A DNA stretch of 64,000 bases. It comes from Motacilla alba alba (Eukaryota; Chordata; Aves; Passeriformes; Motacillidae). Made by a program: the position numbers and the translations under genes. The stretch covers positions 69,317,801-69,381,800 of the forward strand of contig NC_052017.1 in NCBI RefSeq assembly GCF_015832195.1. The letters run 5' to 3'. Under the pieces are notes generated by a model. That model ran no database searches. It saw only the letters and a program-made list of their open reading frames with translations, and was not told the origin of the DNA. Below are positions 51,493-64,000 of this stretch, piece after piece (the stretch's first letter is position 1; every line of letters starts with the position of its first letter).

Positions 51493-51879
51493 AGTGTATG
51501 GGTTTATTGCTCCATGGAGCTGTTAGATGGGTCGCCACAGAGATCAAAGTGCTCTCTCTGCTGAACAGGTGTGGCATGGAAAGTGCCAATTTTCTCCTTT
51601 CTAAGCCCTGCACTGAGGGAATATATTTTTTGGACAAGACTTTACACATCCAAACCTGGAGAGAGCCTGAACTAAAAAAAGTTTCACTGAATAGGAGGAA
51701 TGGACACAGGAACTGTGTATCCAGATCAGGCTTAGATAGGTGGTCTGACAGAGTATTTAAGTAACACTAAGCTAATTCTCACTCCATTCCTTTCAACACA
51801 TCTGGCTTCCCCCAGAATTTTTACAAGGCAACTTTGATGGTAATAAGTAGATAATTAGAGAAACTATTTACAAGAGCAA

Positions 51880-52189
51880 AAGAGATTATTTACAAGAGTG
51901 TGGAGGCACAGGATTCTGGTGGAATGGCTTCAAACTGAAAGAGAGTATGTTGAAGTTAGTTGGATATTGGGGAAAAAGATTCTCTGCTGTGAGGGTGAGG
52001 CACTGGAACAGGCTGCTCAGAAAAGTTGTGGATGCTCCATCCTTGGAAGTCTTCAGGGTCAAGTTGGATGGTTCTCTGAGCAATCTGGTCTAGTGGAAGG
52101 CGTCCTTATGCACAGCAGGGGAGTTGGAGCCAGATGATCTTTAGGCTCCCTTCAAACCCAAAGCATTCTTATGATTTCATGATTCCATG
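51880..52189 (+). repeat. CR1 LINE 3' fragment, sense orientation
   Basis: Landmarks in order are GGAATGGCTTCAAACTGAAAG, a region like TTAGTTGGATATTGGGGAAAA, GTGAGGCACTGGAACAGGCT, GCTCAG, GTTGTGGATGCTCCATCC, TTGGAAGTCTTCAGG, CAAGTTGGATGG, TCTGAGCAATCTGGTCTAGT, GGAGTTGGAGCCAGATGATC and CCCTTCAAACCCAAAGCATT. It ends in the tandem ATGATTTCATGATTCC. This is the avian CR1 3' region in full order, 5'-truncated and moderately diverged. Confidence 0.93.
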
Positions 52190-53175
52190 GTCATTGGGCT
52201 ACTGATCTGATCTTTGTGTATGGTTAGACCAGGAGATCTGCTTGCCTCATACACAGACCTCTTGTTTTCTTTCACTAGAAAAGAACAACAGAACACTAAC
52301 TGCGGCCAATGCCAAAAAGCAAAACACTGTATCTGTTCAACAAATGACCCCTCCCTTTTCTTTGTAGAAAAAGACTAAAGCATTCTGATTAATCCTGTCA
52401 AGGAGACTGTGGTGATGAAGAGGAGCCAGGGAGCAACAGGAGCACAAACTGGAAAAGGACGGGCCATATTTTAGGCACAAACCAGAGCAAAACTGCCCAG
52501 AGGCTGAAATTTCTGGGGTCTACCAATACCAAGCAACACATGGTTTAACCTGAAGCAGTGGAGCTCTTGCTGAGAGCTTTGATGTCTTAGAAGGATCTTG
52601 TGAAACATCTTCAGCCAGCAGAACAGGGCTTAGGTTGGTGCAGGGGCTTCATCAAGGGACAAAGCATTCAGCCAGCAAGTCTGGTCTTTGGAAGCCTTGA
52701 AGTTAAAATGGGCTTGAGTAGATCCCTGCCTTTGTTTAGGCAAGACCAGGAAGAGCAACATCCTGGAAAGATCAGGCCAGAGGCATTTTGGTTTAAGAAG
52801 AGGAGGTTAGGGGAAAAACAAAGACAAGAATGAGGTGCTGAAATGGGCTGTGACCTCCAAGGCATCCTATCTTAAAATAATCTTGGCTGGAACCCAGGAT
52901 TCCTGATCATTCCTGTACTTGTCAGCAAATATCTGTGAAGCCCACATGAAAAATCCGTTTGATTCTCCTTGGGTACAGATCTGCAGCACCTCCCTGCCAC
53001 ACATCGCGGTAGCTCACAGCCCTGTTACAGTAATTCTATTCACCACTACTACAGCTTGCCATTTCCACAGCTTACCATTAGGCATAAGGAAATCTATCCA
53101 ACACACCACCATCAAAAAGGATGTTACTGACTTTTGAAATTAAGTACTCAGAAGCAAGGAAATTTTTGTGCAGAA
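52190..53175. other. Stretch between two CR1 fragments, no gene recognised
   Basis: This is unique sequence with slightly higher G+A content around 52380-52860. No transposon or exon could be assigned. Confidence 0.5.
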
Positions 53176-53234
53176 ATTTCCATATTTCCATAATTTTCAT
53201 TTTTCCATATTTTCCAAATTTCCATAATCCATGA
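53176..53234 (+). repeat. Degenerate (TTTCCATA)n tandem repeat
   Basis: Several imperfect copies of TTTCCATA/TTTTCCATAT/TTTCCAAA follow one another over about 60 bp. It directly abuts the CR1 3' fragment to its right. Confidence 0.75.
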
Positions 53235-53235
53235 A

Positions 53236-53320
53236 TGGATGATGATTGGGCCTTTAGCTGCACTGAACTTAATGACCTTGGAGGTCTTTTTCAACCCTTA
53301 ATGATTCTTTGATTCTTTGG
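53236..53320 (+). repeat. Short CR1 LINE 3' end, sense orientation
   Basis: The sequence ACTTAATGACCTTGGAGGTC followed by TTTTTCAACCCTTAATGATT and the tail TTTGATTCTTTGG matches the last part of avian CR1 (consensus like GACCTTGGAGGTCTTTTCCAACC, then ATTCTATG repeats). It is only about 60-85 bp long. Confidence 0.85.
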
Positions 53321-56300
53321 TATAACCAGAAATTGAAGTTTCCATTTCTACACAGTAAATTTGGGAGTGTTTGTGTGCAAATAGAGGAATCTAGTTAGCA
53401 AAAAAAATTCTCCATGTGAGTGCCTCTTGTATGACAACCTCTTTATTGACTTATCTGTGAGGTGCTTGACAAAGACTGTTCAGAAATGATTTAATGTGTT
53501 GTATCCCAAAGTCTCTTTATAAGAGAACACGGACAGGAAGGCAGGTTTTCTGAAACAGTGCATCAGAGACAGCTGATTACACAAAACCCAAGCTCTGAGC
53601 ACCTTCATTAAGAGGGATTGGGAATTCATGTCAAGCAATCCTTTTTCCCATCTTCATCATGGTCTCTCATATATTTTAGAAAATGTGCATTTTTTTGTCA
53701 GGCATTTTAGCATAGCTGGGAAGTTGTCTTGTTGGTTTGGTTTTTTCCCATCACTTCTGGATTTATTTTTTTTTTTTTTTTTGTGTTATGGAATGCAAAC
53801 AGAATGCACCCAACATAGCACCTAAGCACATACTTAACTCCAAGCTTCAGTGGAGTTACTCATGTTCACAATTAATGATACTTACATTATCTGGGCTTGT
53901 CCTCCTGACAAAGAAGCCCAGTGGAGAAGGGCTGAGAACTCTACTGAAAGCCAGCAGGAGCTGGACATCTGAGTCCACAAACTCGCTCCTAAACTCCTTT
54001 AAAAAGCCCTGCAATTCTGGGCTGAGGCCCAAGAGAGAATTTTCAATTCCATGTGAGCACACTATGATTCAGTGCTCAGATCTGATGTTATTAAGTGAAT
54101 GAAGAAGCCTTGACATTTATTTGCCATGACTTACTAAAAGAGAAGAAAATCCCCCTGTGTGCAAGCGCTTTGAGTATTCACTTGGCTGTAAAGTGGCTGT
54201 TCATTACCAGTATATCTGTGTTTGTTGCGTGGGTGCTCCATTTACACCCAGACTGCATATACAGGGTCTTACCATCACTTGTTCTCTGTTCTTTGCACAG
54301 CATTGTCTCCACAAGGAATGCATCTAATTTAGGTCATGGAAATAATACTAATTAGAGAAGAATTGAATGGAAGGAATACCAAGGAATACCACCTATTTCC
54401 AAGACATAGGAAACTAGATTGAGTCCCCTCTCCCATGTCTCAGTTTCTTGATTTGAGAGAAGGAGACCAATGATATCAATTGCCTCTGAGTACTTATGAA
54501 AAAGACCTGAACAATATATCTAGGTTCACATGACAGATGCATGTAAATGGAAATTAACTTTTAAGCATGTATGATTTGGATAAATCTGAGTCTGTTTTCA
54601 AAAGGCCTTTGGAAGGTACCTGTCTATGCCATATTATTTACAGACTGCCATCTGGCACATACCAGCCTTTTGTCCAAAAAGATCTGGCCATTATACCTAT
54701 TCCAAAGTAACTGCAAGATTTGGGAGAAATGGTGGGAAAAGTGGATTTTTTGTTAAGTTTTGGTTTTGCTTGATTCATGCTCAAACTTTCCTAAAATAGT
54801 CACTCTTGGAAAGAGAACAACTCTGGAAAAAGTTCAGCCAAGAAGGCTAAAGTTTATGAAAATAATAAATAACTGAAACTGGGCCTTCAGAATGGAAATG
54901 TTTAGATGAACTTAATATTAGTGCTTTTACATATTGGTGCTTCACTTGTGTTTTGAGTTAGAAATATAGAGCGCAGGAAATGAGTGGGAGAAAATCACTG
55001 GGTTGATTTTGCTTTTTTTTTTTTTCCTAGTGGTGTACTTTTAATGAAAACAGGAAGAAAATAGAATATGACACGTACATTATGTGATAGTGATACAGTT
55101 CTCTTAACCAATGACACATCCTTCAGCTACCAGTGAATCATTCTTGATGAGTAAAGAGAATTGCAACTGAAAGTGGAAAAGTTTTGTAAAATTTATGTCA
55201 AGTGTTCACATCATGCTTTAGTACATTAATACATAGTAAGCCCACAGGTGCTTTCTGCTGTAGTGCAAAGAGGAAGATGAAAAGAAAGAATGAAATCATG
55301 TAAGTATTTTAATTTTCTGAGGTTTGTAGAATGATGCTATTGATAACACACATCAGTAAAATTTGGAGAGTAGTTGGAGATAATAGATAAAATTAGTGCT
55401 CATAAAATTTTTGAGATATCATTTGATATGTTGCTACATCTTAAAACATGTTTTTGCTTACTTGTGATGAGTGCTGCTTGGAAATACCTGTTTGTACAGC
55501 TTTGATGGTTACTCCATTTTCATGGAAATGCTCAGGTGCTTAAACACTTAACTCTTAAAACTAACAAACACAGAGCTTCCAAAATGGCCTTCCAAAAGCA
55601 TTTGAAGCATACATATTATGGTGCAGAAAACTCATGTGAGATTCTTCCTCCTATGAATTTTCTACTGACAAATATGTTCACAAACATTAATTGGAGAGCA
55701 AAAGGAATAGTATTTATCCTATTTTCCTGAGTGTTAGTGATGTGAATGTCCAAGCCTGTTATTTAGAGCATTTGGCTTCTCTCAGGCAATGCTGTTTGAT
55801 GTTCCACAGTTCAGCATGAATAATCTCCCCAACAGGAAAGACTTTGGGGTTAATAATAGGTAAAAATGGCAGACCTCTGGGTTCCCCCATGTCTGTATTA
55901 GTGTCTTGAACTGAATAAATCATGGTCAAAACCTTAAGGATTGCACATATTTTTTGGTTTGTAGCCAGTGGCCAACATTTCTCTTGCTCCTCATGCCGGG
56001 ATGGAGGAGAGGAGAAGCCTGCACGACGCTCCACACAAGCTCAGGAGCTGCCTGGGCAGAGCAGAATATAAAATTAAATCTAAGTCACTGATAAACAGTG
56101 CCTCGCCTCCAGAGACACAAGAGATGTATGGAATAAGGTTATGACAGTCACCAATCTTTCAGCTCAGGGCACGCTGCTAGAAATGTAGCTCACATTGCTC
56201 TTTCACGAGATTTGAAAACAGTTATCACCCATCTCTACAGAAACCACATATTTCTCAAGGGTCACCTCTTTGGTCTCTGTAGTGGTAATATTCATGGAAA

Positions 56301-56660
56301 TTAACACTTTTTGTGAATCAACCTTGTCATCTCTGGCAATGAATGGAGCACATGGAACTCATCTGGGCTTCCCCCAGTGGCTATCAACCTGCACCCTGAT
56401 CTTCCTTCTTCTCTTTCAGCATGAATTTCAGCAAAAACCAATCTGACTTGCAAAATGTGCAGCCAAAATCTGCTCTTACCATTAGCATTGTCAGAGATAT
56501 AAACCAAGAAATACCTGCCAGACACATGGCCTTTGAACCTGGGGCCAAAATGGCAGAGTCAGAGGTCTGGCAGAATGCATGCACCCATGTGTAAGCAGGG
56601 AGTGGACTGCAAGCCCTGGCAGCAATCAGGTGTGCTCTCAGACTCCAAGAGCCATAAATG

Positions 56661-56725
56661 ATGGATGAATTAACTGGCATGAGGGTCCAATTAATATGGC
56701 ATGGATGAATTAACTGGCATGAGGG
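56661..56725. repeat. Tandem duplication with a perfect 25-bp core, period 40 bp
   Basis: Positions 56661-56685 and 56701-56725 are identical over 25 bases (starting ATGGATGAATTAACTGGCAT). The intervening 15 bases are not conserved in the sequence after the second copy. Perfect identity of the core suggests a recent event. Confidence 0.9.
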
Positions 56726-58914
56726 CCATATTACTGGACGGATTTTTCTAGCTCCACTCTCAGAGCTCTGGATTTTCTGAACAGACTTCTGGCAACAATT
56801 TTCAATATTTAAGATACACTTAATCTGAAACAGAGATAATTGTTTCTATCAATTACTAAATTAGTTTCTATTAGTTACTTATCTGACAGTGCAGTTCATG
56901 ACTTCAGATGAATGTATGAAGCACTCAGGTAGCTCTTCCTTCCTCAGCAAGGAGATTGAATCAAAGAAAGCAGCTGTTAAAGCACTGAAAGTAGCAGGGT
57001 GCTGAGAAGAGAATAAACCTTCAAGAGAGTGAAAGGAAAAGAAAAATAATTAAGAGAAATCAGAAAGTACAATTAGGAAATTTCAATGTAGTTAACTAAG
57101 TTAGTGAGGCCAGGAGAGGGGAAAATTTGAATCCAAGTCCAGTATTGGCATATATTCATCTAATGCTTCTGTTGCAGAACATTGCATAAGAAAACTGCAA
57201 TTTTTTTAAAAGCCTCTTAAGTGATGTGCGTGCACATTCCTATGACTTTTATTCGGAGTTGAATGTTTGAATTTCCCCCAGTGGAACTGAAAATCCTGCT
57301 CAAAGTACTGTGCTATCTGGACAGGGAAGAGCTCATGTGGTAATGTAATGCTACATAGATACAGTCGGTAAGAAAGAAGAGTAGCAGAAAGACTAATTGG
57401 GGGTGAGGGGGGAGGTGTCCTTCTGAATTTCATGAAATTCTTCTTTCACCTCAAATAATATACTAGCTAGTCCAAACTTAGGATTCTGATTTAGGCAATC
57501 AGAAATTAAATGTTGAAATAAATATACACAGACACGGAACCAGCATATATTTTTTTCCCATTTACCATTTCTTCCATTTTGGGTAGACAAAGACGTCAAT
57601 GAAAACATCACTTCTGATCTAATTTTAAAGCACAGCAAGCTCCTGGACAGAGTAAATATACAAATTATTTCTCTGACAAAAGTTTTAAAAAATTATGTTG
57701 CAATCTTTCTCCACACAGTCATACACTGTGCAGGGCAAAGAAATTTATGTCACAAGGTTTTATTCCTCTTGTAAGACTGGCCACATGAATATGTCACCCA
57801 GTGATTCCAACTTTTGTCCAGATTAATTTGTCTGTGAAAGTCCCTTGCTTGTGTACTATGCATAAAGGTTGCAAATCACTGAATTTACATGCATGTATAT
57901 GCCTGAATTGACCATTTGTGGTTGTGTACATGCTGGCCCGGGAAAAGGGAGTAGCTACCAGCTCTTACAAATGAATAGCAATATGCTCTTTTCCCTACTG
58001 CCTTTGAGACCTTTCTTCCAAGAGCTCAGCAGGGACCTATTGCTTTCCCATTAGCTTTTCTTTATTTAGAAAACATAAATAAATACAAATCACAGTAACA
58101 CACAGTTCTACTAGATCCATTACAAAGCCTGGAATTACCTCCAAGACAAGCACCAATGCTTTATTTCAGATTATTGTAAATCATGACTGGCCCATTTTGA
58201 CTTTTGACTAATGGGATCTGGTACTGGAGATGACCTTTGACTGGACAGGGTCAGATGTTTTGATTGACTTCGGCTGCTGTTGGCTCTGTTTGGAGCAAGA
58301 ACCAACACTGCTGCTGGCTTCTGTGGAGCATGCATTCTTTCATGCTTCCATGGTCTTCAAAAGCTGCTGTTCCCACTGCCAAGAGGTGAGACCATGCAAA
58401 AGGGTATCATCTCAAATGATGGAAGTGCAACAAGTAACTTTCAGAGAAATGGCAATAAAACAGATAACAAGACTCAACCCAACCATGCAAATATTTGATT
58501 TTTAACCCTATAGTATATTTTGTTATATATATTTAGTTTGCTATAGTATGCATGCAAGTCCAAAATAACTTCCTAAAATCACAGAGTCCTTAGTCAGAGG
58601 CAGAGGTCTTAGCTAATCCTTAGAGTCCAAGAAGTACTGTAAGACTGGGGAGACAAGTCTTCATGTTCACTGTGTGATAAGGCCTCTAAGGATTGTTTTG
58701 TTTTCATGAATGTCACAAGCAGAGACAGCATGGAAAAGAGACTGTGTGTGAGCTCTGAATTCCAATATGGATTGTGATAATGGTAAGAACATAGGAGGCC
58801 TTTTTTATTATTGCATAGATTAAACAGAATGAGTGCTTGTGAGTGTAAGGTCTCCATGTTTACCCTGAAAGAGTGACTCATCACAGATACACCAAGTGGA
58901 ACACTGACCTTGTT

Positions 58915-58978
58915 CTGGTTTGGGGGGGTTTATTGAGGGGTTTTTTTGTTGTTGGTTGGTTGGTTGGTTTTGTTTTTC
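58915..58978 (+). repeat. G/T-rich tract with (GGTT)n
   Basis: GGTTTGGGGGGGTTTA is followed by GAGGGG, T7, GTTGTT and four GGTT units. It is simple sequence with no associated element. Confidence 0.8.
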
Positions 58979-60559
58979 ATTTGTCTAATAATGACCTAAT
59001 TAAATCAGTTTCAGAAAGTTACTTACAGTTTGTCTAACAAGCTCTCAGGCTCTGGAGACTATGTTTCATAGTGAGTGAGCTCCAGGATATTTAGTATCTT
59101 ATATCAAATAGGCAAGGGCCTTTTGAACCCAGCAACTATTTGTGTATTTCAAGCGGTCTCTGAGTTTGCACCCTGGGATTGCAGAGACCTGACTCGAGGC
59201 TTTTCTGAAAGTAAGTAAAACTCAGCTATTCAAGACCGCAGAACTCATGTCTCCAGGCTGCTCCTTTCATTGGAAAATGAGAAAAGTAGGCCTGAGAAGG
59301 GGAGTACTGGGAGACAGTTGTGTGGGAATGGGCTTGCCTTTCTTCCTGCCACCATGGGAGAGATTGGAGTTACCCAGCACCACATAAACCCAGCCTGTCT
59401 TACATTTATAAGCCTCACTGTCCAAAGCCCTGGCATGAACAAACCACTGGAAACAGTTGTTTTACTGACTTGGCAGGGCACTGTGCTAGGCAGCTGCTGC
59501 CTTTGCTGATTCCTGAGGCTGGTATTGGGAATGTTAGATTTTTTGGTGAAATTTACTTCCCAACGCTTCATTTTCACATACAGAGACAAGAATATCCAGT
59601 ATCTTGGAAGGTAAGTCTCTTTCTGTTTGTATTCTCAGTGTTTTTGATGGTGCCATGTACGAAACAAGGCATCCAGTTGCAGACTATCACTAACCAAGGT
59701 CTTCTGCACTGAGACCAAACACAAAAAAATGGGCCTAAAGTGAAAGCTCACAGTCAAAAAATTTGGGGTTCTGTGAAAAAAAAATGTATAATTTTCAACA
59801 GAGCAAATAGTTTCCACTTGTTCAGTCTCTGCTGTACTTATGGCCATTAGAGACCTGGTATCCTTTCTCAGACATATATGAGTGGATAGCTCCAGTGCCC
59901 TAAAGGAATTCCAGTTAATGACTCCAAGGTCATTACCTTGTTTCTTCCTACGTAAGCTCTCCAGTGATTTTAGTTGGCTATATTACCCTTTGCTTCCCCT
60001 GCTAAAAACAATCTTGCTGGCAGTGCTGCTTTTCCTCAGTAGAAGTAGCCACATTTCAATGACGGGTGACGTGAGCTCTGCAAACACAGAGCCAAATTCC
60101 ACGGCAACGCCAAGAGCATGTATTTATGACAGCAGCAGATTTGTGCCTGGTTACACTGTGGCTGTAGGAGGCTGACAGATGATAAAATTGTCAGGGGTGG
60201 AAAGCATTATAAGGCTTTGCTGATGTAGTTATGGTAGGCAAGTCCTATCACAAACCTGTTTAAGGGTCTCATGTTAAGTCTTTCAAAATACCAGGCATGG
60301 ACACAAATGTATTTCAGAATCCATCCACAAGTTATCTGCCTTTCATCCTTCATTCAGTCCATTCTTCCCTCCAAAAAAACCTGATAGTTCGTTATTTTTA
60401 AAGCACTGCTTGCTTTACTAAAAGCTATGGAAAATTGATCATCAATGGTATACTACAAAAACTAGTATTTCATCTGGAGATTAAAGGGCTACACCTGCAG
60501 CATTATCAGCCCTGGCTTAGAGGCAGAGTGCTGTAAAATGGCTCCTCAAAAGCATATGT

Positions 60560-60584
60560 ATGTGTGTGTGTGTCTGTGTGTCTA
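60560..60584 (+). repeat. Short (TG)n microsatellite
   Basis: TGTG dinucleotides with one C interruption (about 25 bp). Confidence 0.75.
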
Positions 60585-63500
60585 TGAAATTACCCAAGTG
60601 GAAAAGGAATTTTTGACATGTAAACAACTATTTGTCTCCTGCAGTCTTGAGCATAGACCCATTATCTTATCGTTCATTAGCAGCCTATTGAATTCACATA
60701 ATCAGTAATAGTTTCTGGAAGCTGTTTGGCAAGCAGAGATGGAAATTACTAACTCACAGCTGGGTAAGAAAAAATGGCAAATACACACGTTGTGCTTGCT
60801 CTCTTCCCCCCCTCTTCCTTGGACACTGTAGATTTATTGCCTCACGGTATTCACAGATGATGTTTTCATAGTCACTAATGAGGTCCCAGCAGCTTTTTAA
60901 CAATAACAGGACATTACTACTCCTAAGATATACGATGTGTTTTCCCCATTTTTCTCCATTTTGGTTGAATACTCAGAAGTGTGCTAGCTTTAAAATCTCC
61001 TGGTTTATTATTATTATGATTGATAGTCTAGTCATATGACATAAACAACTGCTGAGGTGTAACTTTTCAATTGCTAATTTGTATAAAAATGTAAAATATA
61101 ATATTTTAACATGCAGGTCATGGTTTTGTACATAAAAATGACAAAATGCTTGTTTAATCATTTTCATTTCCACAATTGGAAAGGCAACACAGCAAAGATC
61201 AATTTCCAATTGTCTTGTGCATTCATTTTTCCTACCTGCAAGAATCTGGCTTCAGCCCATCACAGTTGACAGAGATACACAAAGTAACATGAAAATATTT
61301 ACTGGAAATAGTTAAAATTAATTTGTTTGGAAACCTATGGTCCTCCTATGCTTATTCAGAAATACCAATTAATTCAGATATTGATTGAGGAAAGCACATA
61401 AGTATTTGTTTTATTTTATGCACGTGTTTTAGTTATACTAACCTTCAGATAAGCCTGAGGGTTTTCATTTTCATGAATTTGACCTGCAATGTATAACTCC
61501 TCTACAATAAAAAGAAGATTTCATTTAGAATAGCTGGTAGTATGCTGCTTTCTAATGTTAAATATGTAAGTTGCTGTCATTTAAAATCATAATACTTGGA
61601 GGCTGTTAAAGATGAAGTCGCGTTTAATATGTGAGTATTTAATGAGCTATAATGTGTACACCTAAACAAAGTTGAGTTTAGGAGATCAGCTTCTCATCCA
61701 CCTAGTTCTCTGAAGTATAAATTTTGCTGTCTTTCTTGCCTGTGATTTGAAATCTTTGCTCTAAATTGTGAACCTAACGAGCCTTCTGCTAGACAGACAC
61801 TTGCAGCAAGCACCATTCAGCAATACCAAAACTGTCCAAGGTCCCAACTACTCCAATATCTACATGCCTAGCGACTTCATGGATGTGAGACTATACACAC
61901 ACACCTGAAGTTAACCTTGGGTGTAGCTTTTCACAGGTTTGGGACCAAAGAAGATGTTCGGTGGGAATGAGTAAAGCTGTGGTCAGGAAAATTCCTGGAG
62001 CTGCTATTTTCACAATTAGCTCATGAACAATTGGCTTCATAACACCTCCCAAGCCCCTTAGGTCTGCACGCACACCTGCTGGGCACTTCAGAGAGTACCT
62101 GAAACAGAGGATGAAGTCCCTACCCACTGAAATCAACAGGAGCTTTGCCAAAACAATTTTTCTTTTTTTTTTTCTTTTTATTTTAGTAACTCTCCTTAGT
62201 CTACCTTCCTCTGCCCTTTTCTCTTCCCTGTGCAGATGATTTCACAAGCAAGGAAGTAGGCCAAATGGATGAAAGAGGTTGTGGGATAGAGGGTAAATTC
62301 CCATAACCTGGAAAGCAAAGCAAAGATTTTCTTTGGTCTATTTTCTGTCCCTTTTGGTGCAAACAAAGTTTTGCCAGGAATTTTACTTATATCCAAATAC
62401 TCTGTTATACAATTTTGCTCCTGAGAGATACAGGGATGAGGGGCCGCAGCTCTGGTTTTGCAAACTTTGATCCTGAGTCTGTAAGGAGATCCTCACGGCC
62501 AGGCATTTTGTTCTTGTTGCAGTTGGATTAGATGACAGTTAGTTGGATTTTAATGCTGTAATTTGTAAGCAAGGAGTCTTCAGTCCCATGCTCTTTTTCA
62601 ACCAGTTGCCAGATTCAGTCAACAAATGGTTCCAATTTTGCCCCACCTCAAATTCTTATAACGTAAATTTTAATGGAAAACTGTCACTTTGAAAACCCAA
62701 AAACTCTGTCAAGGAGCTTAACATTTCATTAACAGATATATTTGCAGCCATTATCAGCAACTTGCTCCTGGCAACAACCCAGGGCACTCTCCTAGATACA
62801 GTGGAAGTCTGCCCTTTGTAGCTGTTAAAGCTGTAATATTTTCCTTGAAAGTTACTTGTAACAGTCTTGTCCTCAAGCCCCTTGTATCTCCCCCTCTCTT
62901 TGAACTGCTTAGACCACTTCTAGTCACTGAAAAAGAGCCAGTCCTTTAGAGCAAATAACTGAAAAGAGCAGAGATGGGGGAGGAAAATCATAGAAACTTT
63001 AGGGAAAATAATTTTCCTTTTATTTGGAATCAAAATGTCTCTATCAAAGTTCTTCTCTTTCCCCTAGATATTACATTCTCACAGCTCTTAATTATTTCAC
63101 CTGCCTGACAGTGCTCAAACATACACCAGGTTTCCATTCCCATTTTGGAATAATTTTTCTTTCCCATAAGACTCTGCTACAAAGGGAAAGAGAAGCATTT
63201 TGAGCATTTGCTGATGCTCAAAATTGAGAAAATACCAAGCTGTTTCATGAGTGGCAGAACTAGTGAAGCCTTGTCTCTTACAGAAGTGTCTTTGTTCTTC
63301 TGCGTATCACCCCAAAAATGTGCTCAACTTCCTATGACAGCCCAATTGGAGATAAATAGCATTTACTGTAGCTAGTTCATGCTAATGCATGGGCTGACTG
63401 ACCAGCTCTCTGCAAGCAAAGAAAATCCACAAAAGGTGAATAGCAAATATTTACCCTGCTGTATTGTGAGTGGTGGGAGCAAAGAGAGTGTTCTTCTTCA

Positions 63501-64000
63501 TCCAGCTACCAGTTTCCTTGAGGTTTGTGAGCTTCCTACCCCTCTTCTACACAGTCTAGGGAATGTGCGGTGGCTTCAAAACAAGCTGACAATTGGTAAA
63601 AACTGGCAAATACCATGATTAAAAAATCTTTATCTTTGTACATAGTGAGAAAAAAATGGGAATACAGTTCTAAGTGCCTCAGGTGGCTCTGTCCTTTGCA
63701 GACAGTTGAAGTTATCTTGTTCCCAGGAGAGGCAGAGACTTCTGGTTCCTGTTGAAGTCTCAGCTTTTAGGTGGAGATGCTGCTGCTGACTCCTTCCAAA
63801 ACTGCTTGCCCCACAGGTCCCAGGTCTTCCTCTCATTATGAAATTGCTGGAGGCAAATGGTGACATGCTGAAATTTCAAGCACAAAGTGGTAGCTTGGAG
63901 TCATCCCACATAGCACCTGACTTTTAGTGCAGAACAAAGCACCAGGAAAAGCAGTGCAATGCAAAAACATGAATCCATTTCCCTTCCCCTAATTCATATC

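Larger units (their letters stand above)
44611..51879. other. Intergenic stretch, no gene recognised
   Basis: This is unique sequence without recognisable exons. It contains a perfect 10-bp hairpin at 50384-50411 and a C-rich/A-rich pair of tracts at 51416-51492. A somewhat GC-richer part at 49330-49700 carries a 120-codon ATG frame that resembles no protein family I can defend. Confidence 0.55.
53321..64000. other. Intergenic stretch to the right edge, no gene recognised
   Basis: No coding exon or RNA gene was recognised. It holds poly(T) runs (53766-53784, about 55014-55026, 62160-62190), a 40-bp-period duplication at 56661-56725, a G/T-rich tract at 58915-58978 and a short (TG)n at 60560-60584. 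A long AT-rich region at about 61280-61690 lacks repeats and could be conserved non-coding DNA. Short stretches near 53821-53870 and 62121-62151 resemble old amniote palindromic repeats. Confidence 0.55.

Noticed and set aside
58915..58978. G-quadruplex in the G/T-rich tract
   Set aside because: Only two runs of three or more G are present, so the standard pattern is not met.
60550..60590. Z-DNA-forming (TG)n tract
   Set aside because: Too short and interrupted to be notable.

Overview
This window looks like vertebrate nuclear DNA, most likely from a bird. It is AT-rich and intron/intergene-like, has one strong CpG island, and carries only CR1-type LINE relics as recognisable transposons. 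Three of these have 3' ends of the avian CR1 form (short tandem copies of a motif like ATTCTATG). No bacterial-style operon, rRNA, tRNA, CRISPR array or intact mobile element is visible. Almost all open frames are short chance frames in non-coding DNA.

The one protein-coding exon I can support is on the minus strand at 9989-10102. It is the first coding exon of GMDS (GDP-mannose 4,6-dehydratase, the first step of de novo GDP-fucose synthesis). It starts at an ATG in strong context and ends with the Rossmann-fold segment VALITGITGQ followed directly by a GT splice donor. Everything to the left (1-9988) is therefore the 5' part of GMDS intron 1. It holds an old CR1 fragment and a small local duplication but no exon I can recognise.

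The exon lies in a CpG island of about 1 kb (roughly 9730-10735). To its right are two CCAAT boxes in opposite orientation, GC boxes and a 64-nt uninterrupted purine tract, the layout of a bidirectional promoter. On the plus strand, an ATG-started 138-codon frame runs from the island to 11029 and is followed within 10 nt by AATAAA. It may mark a short divergent transcript, but it has no recognisable protein family. In human, from memory, GMDS also has a divergent non-coding transcript and a long gene-poor interval upstream.

From about 11.1 kb to 64 kb the window resembles that gene-poor upstream interval. I found no convincing coding exon there. It contains several CR1 relics: about 18.6, 25.6-26.2, 37.3-37.5, 43.3-44.6, 51.9-52.2 and 53.2-53.3 kb. 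The 43.3-44.6 kb copy is ancient and still shows reverse-transcriptase motifs on the minus strand. There are also simple-sequence tracts, a 40-bp-period duplication, a perfect 10-bp hairpin, and AT-rich stretches that could be conserved regulatory elements, which cannot be tested without alignment. I did not find a clearly novel biological system. The best leads are the promoter architecture, a second in-phase splice donor 240 nt upstream of the main one, and the putative divergent transcript unit.
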